From NCBI GenBank assembly GCA_040255575.1, contig JBDZVF010000305.1, forward strand, positions 1 to 7,943: a stretch of 7,943 nucleotides of DNA, given 5' to 3'. The notes beneath the pieces are model-generated. The model worked only from the letters and a program-made list of their open reading frames with translations, was not told where the DNA came from and made no database searches. The stretch is from JADGHX01 sp040255575. Lineage in GTDB: Bacteria; Pseudomonadota; Gammaproteobacteria; Steroidobacterales; Steroidobacteraceae. The translations under genes and the position numbers were made by a program. Numbering within the stretch: position 1 is the first letter of the stretch; every line of letters begins with the position of its first letter. Shown piece by piece: positions 1 to 5,607 of this stretch.

Positions 1-5
1 GCGAA

Positions 6-87
6 GGGTAGCAGATTTGGGGGAAGGGTGGGGGGTGATGCGGAGAGGGGGTAAGTGGTTGTTGGGGTTTGGGTTTAGGTGAGCGGG
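6..87 (+). repeat. Cluster of G-runs, potential G-quadruplex
   Basis: Runs of three or more G occur at 6-8, 19-23, 26-28, 30-35, 47-51, 64-67, 71-73 and 85-87. The set 6-35 gives four runs with loops of 10, 2 and 1 bases; 19-51 gives loops of 2, 1 and 11. That arrangement could fold as a G-quadruplex on the + strand. Whether it does so, and whether it has a role, is inference. Confidence 0.45.
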
Positions 88-176
88 TTGAGCGTGTGTG
101 CGGGGGCTCGTGGCTCCGGTGTGTGGGCGTGCAGCGCTGGCGGGGGCGCGTTTGGGGCTTTCGCGGAGGCGTCGAA

Positions 177-281
177 CCAACCGAGGAGGGCTGTTCGGGA
201 CCGGCCGTAAGACCGCATCGTGCGGGGCCTCGTCTGCGCGTGTCCTACGCGCAGACGTCCCGAACAGCCCTCCTCGGTTGG
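177..281. repeat. Perfect 25-bp inverted repeat with nested palindromes
   Basis: Bases 177-201 are the exact reverse complement of 257-281 (25 of 25). The 55-base spacer contains two further hairpins: CCGCA/TGCGG at 213-217 and 221-225 with a TCG loop, itself flanked by GGCC at 203-206 and 226-229, and GTCTGCGCGT/ACGCGCAGAC at 232-241 and 247-256 with a 5-base loop. The whole could fold as a three-way cruciform. No T-tract follows on either strand, so it is not a typical terminator. No clear target-site duplication flanks the arms. It may be a REP-like or miniature non-autonomous element; the family is not identified. Confidence 0.85.
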
Positions 282-284
282 CTC

Positions 285-300
285 GCCGCCTCTCGGCGGC
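285..300. repeat. Short GC-only hairpin
   Basis: GCCGCC (285-290) and GGCGGC (295-300) are exact reverse complements around a TCTC loop. The hairpin lies three bases past the large inverted repeat and may be part of the same element. Confidence 0.55.
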
Positions 301-315
301 ATCGCGCGCGCCTGA

Positions 316-395
316 TCGGTGGGTGGCGCTTGGTCGGTGGGTGGCGCTTGGTCGGTGGTTGCGCCTGATCGGTGGGTTCGGTGGGCGGTGCCTGA
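316..395 (+). repeat. 18-bp tandem repeat, two exact copies plus degenerate copies
   Basis: An 18-base unit beginning TCGGTGGGTGGCGCTTGG is repeated exactly at 316-333 and 334-351. A degenerate 17-base copy follows at 352-368, and a longer diverged copy at 369-395. The period is a multiple of three, so a long open frame survives by chance and gives a Leu-Val-Gly-Gly-Trp-Arg pattern, but no ribosome site or family supports a protein. Confidence 0.75.
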
Positions 396-612
396 ACGAT
401 GTGTTGGCGTTTGGCGGCGGTTGGGGCCTGGTGGGTGGGTGCCGCTTCACTCTCACGTGCGCTGACGGAGAATCTCTCAGCTGAAGCTCCTGGCTGAAAG
501 TCTTCCTTCTATTGGGGGACTCTATAAGGAGTCGGTTGCTCGCCGACCGAGAGGCGCGGTCGTTGCACAAGCAATCGTGCCCAGCGTCGATCGCATGCCG
601 AGCGACGGCAGG

Positions 613-1209
613 TCAGATCCCGGCCGGGTGCCAGCTGCGCACGGGGAGGCCTGCGGCTTCCCGCCAGTCGTCGTGGCTTGCGACCAATGTCCCGGCATCG
701 ACTTCAGGGAAACCCTGACCGCGGTAGATCCCGTGGGAGACGGGTGGATCTATTTCGGTCACACGCTCGACCAGAAACTTCGCAAGCTCACGAATAATGA
801 AGCTGGCTCCAATTCGCGCCAGGTGGGTCACTCTCGTGTCGGCGCCGTGCGTCGGCAGCGGCGAATAGATAGCGGGACTAAAGTCCCAACTTCGAGTCAG
901 GTGATATGCGAAGGCGGATTCGGTTGCGACCGGCGTGATGAGCGGGCCGACTCGCGCGCCGTGACTGCGCAGGCAGGCGAAGAGGATGGTGGAGTGGTCT
1001 GCCCTGGCGCGCGCTGCGAGCGCGCGCCTCGAGACGATGTTCTCAAAATCGCTGCAGGCCAGAAAAAGTGCCGCTCTTTCGGAGCCGCCCGCATCGATCC
1101 AACGGTCCGTATCTGAGGCGCGCAGCCTCAGATGCTGTAGATGCAGGCGGGTGGCGGCAGCGAGGTGGCCGATGCCAAGCACGCGAACGAACGACGTTCC
1201 GTTTTCCAT
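613..1209 (-). CDS. Putative ThiF/E1-like protein, possibly a TOMM-type docking/cyclodehydratase relative
   Basis: From the ATG at 1209 this encodes 198 residues. The frame stays open further upstream to an ATG at 1368, but that would overlap the end of the DUF2721 gene. I chose 1209 because the recognisable part begins right after it: VRVLGIGHL (residues 8-16) resembles a Rossmann nucleotide-binding GxGxL turn. Residues 49-95 (LACSDFEN, then RVGPLITPV at 87-95) resemble the E1-like domain of azole-peptide (TOMM) cyclodehydratase partners, which bind a leader peptide and activate a YcaO enzyme. In those families a CxxC zinc pair often follows the GPL-P motif; here the spot reads ESAFAYHLTR, with no Cys. 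No clear ribosome site is seen before 1209. No YcaO gene or precursor peptide is visible. The gene could be a divergent or decayed relative, or the frame could be spurious; overlapping + strand frames look less protein-like. Confidence 0.4.
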   Translation of the reverse strand: MENGTSFVRVLGIGHLAAATRLHLQHLRLRASDTDRWIDAGGSERAALFLACSDFENIVSRRALAARARADHSTILFACLRSHGARVGPLITPVATESAFAYHLTRSWDFSPAIYSPLPTHGADTRVTHLARIGASFIIRELAKFLVERVTEIDPPVSHGIYRGQGFPEVDAGTLVASHDDWREAAGLPVRSWHPAGI

Positions 1210-1281
1210 TGCGCGGATCGTACTCGCGGCGAGCGCGACGGTAATGCTGCAAATCGGCTGTTTTTGTGGAGAAATGCACTG

Positions 1282-1299
1282 CGGCGCCATGCGGCGCCG
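1282..1299 (-). terminator. Possible weak terminator hairpin after the DUF2721 gene
   Basis: CGGCGCC (1282-1288) pairs with GGCGCCG (1293-1299) around a 4-base loop. It lies 10 bases beyond the stop codon of the minus-strand gene ending at 1310. Downstream on the minus strand there is only a short T-run within GCATTTCT, so the terminator call is weak; it may just be an mRNA 3' stem. Confidence 0.3.
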
Positions 1300-1309
1300 G
1301 ATCAGAATC

Positions 1310-1729
1310 TCACGTCGGGCCGAAGCGCAGCGCCTGGGTTGCAATGCGTACTTCGATGAAGAACGCACCGAAGGCAGCGGTGAGGCACACCATGGAGGCG
1401 ACGAACAAGATGGCTACGGCTCCAGACAAGTTGATGGAGACGAAAGCGGATGTGAAGAGTGCCATCACCACGAGCGAAACGAGCAGTGCGGATATCGTAC
1501 AGAGCGCGATGGCGGTGTTTATGTAATGCGCACGGCGCGCGAGTACGCGTAAACTTGCGGCCGTCGAATCAGCACGTGCCTGCTCTTCTTCATCGTCGCG
1601 CATTTCGAGCAGGCGCGCCCGATCAACGATACGAGCGAGGCGGTTTGTCAGCACACCTAAGGTGACACCCACTCCGGACAGGAGGAACACGGGCGCCACC
1701 GCGGACTGAATCAGATGTACGATGTCCAT
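1310..1729 (-). CDS. DUF2721 family membrane protein
   Basis: This 139-residue protein fits the DUF2721 family of small bacterial inner-membrane proteins, whose function is unknown. The layout is typical: a first hydrophobic segment at about residues 9-26, a charged cytosolic linker at 29-66 (NRLARIVDRARLLEMRDDEEE) that may form a coiled coil, and two further membrane segments at about 69-95 and 98-124. The conserved-looking LxxRxxRIVDRARxLE stretch just after the first helix is the best recognition point. The length is close to that usual for the family. The gene starts 105 bases from a divergent regulator gene at 1835, so the two may share an intergenic control region. The E1-like gene follows on the same strand 100 bases later; nothing shows that they are cotranscribed. 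Confidence 0.85.
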   Translation of the reverse strand: MDIVHLIQSAVAPVFLLSGVGVTLGVLTNRLARIVDRARLLEMRDDEEEQARADSTAASLRVLARRAHYINTAIALCTISALLVSLVVMALFTSAFVSINLSGAVAILFVASMVCLTAAFGAFFIEVRIATQALRFGPT

Positions 1730-1834
1730 ACAGGTATCATACGGAATGCGCGCTGCAACACCGGTGTGCTAGAGTCGCCCCGCCTTTAATCGAATGGTTG
1801 CCGCTCCCTGACGCGGCAGAGGCTGCAAGAAACT

Positions 1835-2131
1835 ATGGCTCGGAAGAAGCCTGCTCGTCGCGCGGAGCGCGGCACAGACGAAATGATGAAGAACGACGGA
1901 CCGGCTGAAGAAGCCACAGCGCTCGCCATCAAGCGAGAGCTTGCTTCTGAACTGCATCGGGCCATGAAGAAGCAGAAGATGTCGCAGTCCGAGCTCGCGC
2001 GGCGCATGCGCACGAGCCGGGCCGTGGTTCATCGCCTGCTCAAGCGTGACGACCCTTCAGTGACGCTCTCGACCATCAGTCGTGCAGCGGTCGCGCTCGG
2101 GCGTAACGTCAAGGTCCGAATCAAGAACTGA
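1835..2131 (+). CDS. Small XRE/HTH_37-type regulator, antitoxin-like
   Basis: This 98-residue protein has a basic, probably disordered N-terminus (residues 1-25), a helix at about 31-46, and a helix-turn-helix at about 50-71 (MSQSELARRMRTSRAVVHRL), then a short C-terminal part ending LGRNVKVRIKN. A helix-turn-helix followed by an ALGR-V-V strand is typical of the antitoxins paired with HigB/RelE/Gp49-like toxins, which bind their own promoter and neutralise the toxin. Such toxins are normally encoded immediately upstream. Here the upstream neighbour is a divergent membrane protein gene only 105 bases away, so no toxin is present. The protein may be an orphan antitoxin or a stand-alone repressor. 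An alternative ATG lies at 1883 and would remove most of the basic tail. The ribosome site before 1835 is weak (AGAGG about 14 bases upstream). Confidence 0.8.
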   Translation: MARKKPARRAERGTDEMMKNDGPAEEATALAIKRELASELHRAMKKQKMSQSELARRMRTSRAVVHRLLKRDDPSVTLSTISRAAVALGRNVKVRIKN

Positions 2132-2210
2132 CGTCCGGCGCTGCCGGGGAACGGATGCCGCTCGTCCCAGGGCGGCACGGGTGGCTGCACCCTGTAGAAT
2201 CCGCCGGCAC

Positions 2211-3440
2211 ATGACTGTCGAGATGAAGAAGAACGGGCGCCGGGCCGCTGCCAGGCGCTCCCGAGACGTTGTACGTCTCGAAAACGAGGCGGCGCTGCTG
2301 GGCACGTGTCGCGCCCGCGCCATCGAGCTGCTCAGGCGCAATCTCACCCGCGCGGGCATTCTCGCCGCCACGCCAAGCGAACGTTCTGCGAAGCGCGGCT
2401 ACACCGCAATCTTCGGTCGCGACGCTGCGATTTGCGCCATTGGTATGGCGCTCTCGGGAGACGCTGTCCTCGAGCGGGAGGCGGTCACCGGCCTGCACAC
2501 GCTCGCTGCTCACCAGGCGCCGAACGGTCAGATCCCGAAGTTCGTCGACGCGAGTCGTCGGGAAGCCGACTTCTGGTACCTCGGGTGTATCGACTCGACG
2601 CTGTGGTGGCTGATCGCAATCGCGTTTCTCGACGCCCGGCGCAAGTCGCATGCGCTGCGGCGGCGATACGCAACGCAGATCAAGCTCGCGCTTCAATGGT
2701 TGATCGCCCAGGAGCATCAACGCTTCTTCCTTCTGCAACAGAACGAAGCGAGCGACTGGGCAGACATCATGCCCCGCTCCGGGTTCGTGTTGTACACGAA
2801 CGCACTCTGGTACCACGTGAAGCGGTTGTACGGTGTACCGAACGCAAAGCGCACTCGCGAAAGCTTCAACGGATTGTTCCACCCATTCTCCGCCGGCATC
2901 GTGGAGTACCGGCGCGCGCGCCTGCTGAACGAGTACGTGTTGCGCAAGGCGCGATACAAAGATCTCTTCCTCAGCTTCGTGAATTTCTCTTTCTTCGGCG
3001 ACGAGGGTGATGCGTTCGGTAATGTTCTGGCGGTGATGTACGGTCTCATGGACAGGCCAGCGGCCATGCGAACACTACGTGCATTGAAGGCCAACGGTGT
3101 TACCGAGCCCTATCCGCTCCGAGTTACCGTTAGACCGATCAGGCGAAGGAGCGCGCTGTGGAGGCCATACATGGCTCGCCATCGACAGAACGCAGCGTGG
3201 CAGTACCATAACGGAGGCATCTGGCCGATGGCAGGCGGGTTCTGGGTGGCTACCTTGGCAGCGTATAACGGTGTGAACGATGCCCGCCGAGCTCTCGTAC
3301 AGCTGGCGAAGGCGTGTGAGCTGGACAACTGGGGCTTCGCCGAGTGGCTGCACGGTAAGGCATTGTCTCGACACGGGATGCGTGGTCAGTCGTGGAACGC
3401 GGCGGGTTTCCTGCTGGCGTATCACTCTGTGTATGGATAA
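2211..3440 (+). CDS. GH100-like / amylo-alpha-1,6-glucosidase-like glycosidase
   Basis: This 409-residue protein resembles six-hairpin (alpha/alpha)6-barrel glycosidases related to GH100 alkaline/neutral invertases and to glycogen-debranching alpha-glucosidases. Recognisable blocks in order are YTAIFGRDAAI (64-74), ADFWYLGCIDSTLWWLI (119-135), EASDWADIMPRSGFVLYTN (179-197), YHNGGIWP (332-339), FAEWLHG (376-382) and QSWNAAGFLLAY (393-404). By family analogy the Asp in SDWAD and the Glu in FAEWLHG are candidates for the catalytic pair. No signal peptide is seen, so the enzyme is probably cytosolic, acting on sucrose-like or alpha-glucan substrates; the exact substrate cannot be told. I chose the ATG at 2211 because the open frame upstream overlaps the regulator gene and codes for an Arg-rich stretch without family character. 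A clear ribosome site is lacking. No other sugar gene is nearby. The regulator ends 79 bases upstream. Confidence 0.8.
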   Translation: MTVEMKKNGRRAAARRSRDVVRLENEAALLGTCRARAIELLRRNLTRAGILAATPSERSAKRGYTAIFGRDAAICAIGMALSGDAVLEREAVTGLHTLAAHQAPNGQIPKFVDASRREADFWYLGCIDSTLWWLIAIAFLDARRKSHALRRRYATQIKLALQWLIAQEHQRFFLLQQNEASDWADIMPRSGFVLYTNALWYHVKRLYGVPNAKRTRESFNGLFHPFSAGIVEYRRARLLNEYVLRKARYKDLFLSFVNFSFFGDEGDAFGNVLAVMYGLMDRPAAMRTLRALKANGVTEPYPLRVTVRPIRRRSALWRPYMARHRQNAAWQYHNGGIWPMAGGFWVATLAAYNGVNDARRALVQLAKACELDNWGFAEWLHGKALSRHGMRGQSWNAAGFLLAYHSVYG

Positions 3441-3502
3441 CGGAGTCGGGAGTCAGTGCCCGTCTAGAGAAGAATGAGACGCAAGGCAACAGCGGCAGTG
3501 TG

Positions 3503-3997
3503 ATGCGGCCAGATAAATTCTGGCTGCTCATTGGGGGGCGAGTGTTCGAAGAGCTGTTCAATCTGCTGTGCCACCTGGGCCTTGGCCCAGCGGCAAAACC
3601 TGTATGCGACCTGATCGCACAGCTCGCAGGCGAAACCATGAGTCTGGAGCAGCTGAAGCAGGAGATTCGCAGCGTGCTCACGCTGCACGGGCGCGGGCGG
3701 CTCACGGCGACGGTCGTTTCGGCGCTCATCGAGGTAGGTCTCGCCGGGTTCGCGACAGCTGCCGACGACGACGAATGGAACGAGGACGCAGGCGATGCCG
3801 CACCGGCGCGCGTAGTGCAGCCCGGCAGTTCTCCAATCAGCGACAGTGCGCTGCTCGCGGATGCAGGTCATTCGATCATGGTGGATCTGCGCGTGCGCAA
3901 GGCCATCCACGAGACTGCGCGAGGATGGTTGGACATAGACAGTGGCATTTACTTCGACGTTCGCCAACATGGCGCGGGGTCGGATTCCGAGAAGTGA
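3503..3997 (+). CDS. Uncharacterised protein, first gene of a pair with a TPR-like protein
   Basis: I do not recognise this 164-residue protein. It has a basic, hydrophobic N-terminus (MRPDKFWLLIGGRVFEELFN), two Cys at 23 and 35 in a helical part, a helix with LEQLKQEIRSVL (48-59), and a small hydrophobic segment at 69-84. A very acidic stretch (DDDEWNED, 88-95) and a Pro/Ser linker follow, and then a C-terminal part with alternating charged and hydrophobic residues (HSIMVDLRVRKAIHETARGW, 123-142). No signal peptide is clear. The ATG at 3503 overlaps the stop of a 9-codon frame (3474-3503, sequence TGATG), which suggests reinitiation; upstream in-frame starts lie inside the glycosidase gene. 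The next gene begins one base after this stop, so the two are probably made together and may form a complex. The codon usage looks coding, but the evidence for a gene is mainly length, position and coupling. Confidence 0.6.
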   Translation: MRPDKFWLLIGGRVFEELFNLLCHLGLGPAAKPVCDLIAQLAGETMSLEQLKQEIRSVLTLHGRGRLTATVVSALIEVGLAGFATAADDDEWNEDAGDAAPARVVQPGSSPISDSALLADAGHSIMVDLRVRKAIHETARGWLDIDSGIYFDVRQHGAGSDSEK

Positions 3998-3998
3998 A

Positions 3999-4805
3999 AT
4001 GCTGGAAACGGACGTCGCCTCTTTTCTGAGAAGGGTGCAGATGCCAACGGTGCAACACCTGTTGCACGCCAGTCTCGGGCCCACCAGAGACGCCATTCAG
4101 GCCGCCTCTCCCTTTAAAGATCCGCAGGAGTGGGTCGCCTTGCATTTGATACTAGGAACGGCGCTGCGCCTACGCGCGCACCGGTTGTTCTGGCGCGAGC
4201 GCGCGGACGCATATCTGGAGTCTCTGCACGCATTTGAGGCAGCGTTAGCGGGATGCCATGAACGAACAAGCGCACGCGAATTGCGGCACGCGCGTGTTGG
4301 GACAAACCGATTCAGCCTGCAGGTGACCGCGTGTACAGCCGGGCCGGACGGCGTACAGATGGTGATGGATGCAACCTCTGTCTCGATGACAGAAGGCATC
4401 GAGAAGCTGGAGCGCGCGATCTGCGTGTTCACAGATAACGCCGAATCGCTCGATCGTCGCAGAGATCGACGTGCGTGGGTCGCCGCACGGAGCAATCTCG
4501 GGTGTGCGCTCACGATGCTGGGACAGAGAACCCAAGACATGGGTGGCGTGCACCGGATCGAGCAGGCGATCGATGTGCTGCATGACGCTGCGACGTCCTG
4601 CATTGGTGACACGCTGTTGGATGAGCGTGCCTCGATCCACGTCAACCTATGCGAAGCCTTCCAGGCACTTGCCGAGCGTGCGATGCCTACCGAGCGGTTG
4701 CGTCACCTGGAGCGCTCCCTGGACTGGATGGGGCAAGCGCTCGGGCATCTCGTGCCGGAAGAATATCGCTGGCTCATGGAGCTGGATGGCGCGGCATTCG
4801 TCTAG
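3999..4805 (+). CDS. TPR-like helical repeat protein
   Basis: From the ATG at 3999 this encodes 268 residues; in-frame starts also lie at 3942 (GTG) and 3969 (ATG), both inside the upstream gene. I chose 3999 because it follows the preceding stop by one base and has a GAGAAG-like ribosome site just before it. The protein is almost all helix, with tetratricopeptide-type pairs at about 43-85 (EWVALHLILGTALRLRAH), 132-148, 158-200 (AWVAARSNLGCALTMLGQR, then IEQAIDVLHDA) and 208-250. The NLGxALxxLGxR pattern is the usual signature of one TPR subclass. Such proteins serve as protein-protein scaffolds, often beside enzymatic or effector domains, but no such domain is fused here. The protein ends shortly after the last helix pair, so it may be a stand-alone adaptor for the upstream protein or the remaining part of a longer repeat protein. 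Confidence 0.65.
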   Translation: MLETDVASFLRRVQMPTVQHLLHASLGPTRDAIQAASPFKDPQEWVALHLILGTALRLRAHRLFWRERADAYLESLHAFEAALAGCHERTSARELRHARVGTNRFSLQVTACTAGPDGVQMVMDATSVSMTEGIEKLERAICVFTDNAESLDRRRDRRAWVAARSNLGCALTMLGQRTQDMGGVHRIEQAIDVLHDAATSCIGDTLLDERASIHVNLCEAFQALAERAMPTERLRHLERSLDWMGQALGHLVPEEYRWLMELDGAAFV

Positions 4806-4942
4806 TCCTCACGAGCGGCGAGTAAGTGCCAGCTCGATCCGTTGCAGCACGCTGGCGTTCTTGCCTGCGTTTGCCGATTAGCGTAATTCGCTAGCTCCGC
4901 GACCGACGCCGAAGCTGATGCGAGAATCCAAGCTCGAACGTT

Positions 4943-4976
4943 AGTCCGCGCAACCCAATCACGCTCCGCGCGGACT
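4943..4976. repeat. 9-bp inverted repeat
   Basis: AGTCCGCGC (4943-4951) and GCGCGGACT (4968-4976) are exact reverse complements with a 16-base spacer. There is no T-tract on either side. It lies about 140 bases beyond the stop of the TPR-like gene. Confidence 0.6.
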
Positions 4977-5252
4977 CAAGGCGGTGCACGTGCGACAGGG
5001 AAATGGAGCTAGAAGATGTCGCCAGGCGTTACCAGAAGGTGACCACACAGCCAAGCGCAACTGCGGCAGGGAAGCGGCGACATAAGCGCGAGAAAGGAGG
5101 CGACTGCGGCGTGCGGAATCAGAGAGACCGCTGCAGAAAAGTGCCGCCGCGGAGCATTGGCGAGCTATTCCAGCGACGACCGGCCCCATGCGGCCGCCGT
5201 AAGCGGGAGATTCCCCAGCGGATCGGCAGGTAAAGGCTGCTGAGGTGCGAGA

Positions 5253-5280
5253 AACACTGCGCGCCTCTGTGCGCGCTGTT
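5253..5280. repeat. Near-perfect inverted repeat with a 2-base bulge
   Basis: AACA (5253-5256) plus GCGCGC (5259-5264) pairs with GCGCGC (5271-5276) plus TGTT (5277-5280), giving ten pairs around a 6-base loop and a CT bulge at 5257-5258. It is the first of a close series of hairpins reaching to 5394. Confidence 0.5.
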
Positions 5281-5327
5281 GGCCTCCAGCCAGTTGCTCA
5301 CCGCTGGTAGGAGTGGTGAAAAATGTG

Positions 5328-5355
5328 GCTCAACGGCCGTCCTTTGCCGTTGAGC
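5328..5355. repeat. 10-bp perfect inverted repeat, first of a tandem pair
   Basis: GCTCAACGGC (5328-5337) and GCCGTTGAGC (5346-5355) match exactly around an 8-base loop. A second hairpin of the same stem length starts 10 bases later. Paired hairpins of this kind are typical of repetitive extragenic palindromes; the family is inferred. Confidence 0.7.
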
Positions 5356-5364
5356 GCACGGAGG

Positions 5365-5394
5365 GCGTAATCCGGCATGCTTAGCGGATTACGC
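5365..5394. repeat. 10-bp perfect inverted repeat with GGATTACGC core (REP-like)
   Basis: GCGTAATCCG (5365-5374) and CGGATTACGC (5385-5394) match exactly around a 10-base loop. The GCGTAATCCG/CGGATTACGC stem resembles intergenic palindromes scattered through many proteobacterial genomes. That recognition is from memory and was not searched. Confidence 0.7.
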
Positions 5395-5503
5395 GCGGCG
5401 CATTGTGCTGATCGTACGGACGTGCGGCAAGGAGCGATGCAGTAGCGTACGGCTGTGTGAGAGTGTGTTCGAAGGCTACGCGTGCGCGCGTATGCAGCTA
5501 TCA

Positions 5504-5577
5504 GGAAGTTGTGTCAGCGCATGGACAGCGCTTTCGCACCAGGTCCCTGCGCGCGTCCATGCGCGCGAAGTGCTTCC
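5504..5577. repeat. Two-level inverted repeat around GCGCATGGAC
   Basis: GCGCATGGAC (5517-5526) and GTCCATGCGC (5555-5564) are exact reverse complements. Outside them GGAAG (5504-5508) pairs with CTTCC (5573-5577), leaving internal loops of 8 bases on each side. The nearly symmetric loops suggest a long imperfect RNA stem or a diverged palindrome. Confidence 0.6.
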
Positions 5578-5587
5578 AGCTCACGCT

Positions 5588-5607
5588 GTTCACCTCTATA
5601 GGTGAAC
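5588..5607. repeat. 8-bp perfect hairpin with a 4-base loop
   Basis: GTTCACCT (5588-5595) pairs exactly with AGGTGAAC (5600-5607) around CTAT. This is the tightest hairpin of the region. No T-run follows, so a terminator is not supported. It could also be a short operator-like dyad. Confidence 0.6.

Larger units (their letters stand above)
1..612. other. Gene-free, G-rich, repeat-bearing region
   Basis: I see no credible gene here. The + strand is very rich in G and GT up to about position 440. Open frames exist on both strands, but they run straight through a perfect inverted repeat and a simple tandem repeat, so their translations mirror the repeats (Gly/Trp/Arg-rich) and do not look like protein families. 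The stretch contains G-runs (6-87), a nested palindrome (177-281), a small hairpin (285-300), an 18-bp tandem repeat (316-395), and further short hairpins at 518-533, 544-562 and 563-574. The last three lie just past the end of the minus-strand gene that stops at 613. They have no T-tract on either side, so I do not call them terminators. Confidence 0.6.

Noticed and set aside
75..302. Minus-strand frame of 75 codons
   Set aside because: It spans the palindrome, so it encodes mirror segments of the + strand frame (both contain PTEEGCSG and RTALLGW). This is a palindrome effect.
316..395. CRISPR-like repeat array
   Set aside because: Units are directly adjacent without unique spacers and are only 17-27 bases long; this is a simple tandem repeat.
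69..484. Long + strand frames of 99 and 128 codons
   Set aside because: They run through the perfect inverted repeat and the tandem repeat; the translation reflects the repeats and there is no ribosome site or family feature.
470..510. CTCTCAG-containing stretch resembling the end of a glycine riboswitch
   Set aside because: Only the short CTCTCAG core matches; the rest of the aptamer, a second aptamer and a downstream glycine-related gene are all absent.
577..1552. + strand frames opposite the E1-like and DUF2721 genes
   Set aside because: They lie antisense to frames with recognisable motifs, and their own translations show no family features.
2121..2882. 253-codon minus-strand frame
   Set aside because: Antisense to the glycosidase gene, which has clear conserved blocks; long antisense frames are common in GC-rich DNA.
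3464..4096. 210-codon minus-strand frame opposite the unknown gene pair
   Set aside because: Considered because the + strand gene is unrecognised, but it has a Cys/Arg-rich, unstructured translation and overlaps the glycosidase end region and the TPR-like gene, which is better supported.
4959..5189. 76-codon minus-strand frame in the gene-free stretch
   Set aside because: No ribosome site, no motif, and composition of random GC-rich DNA.
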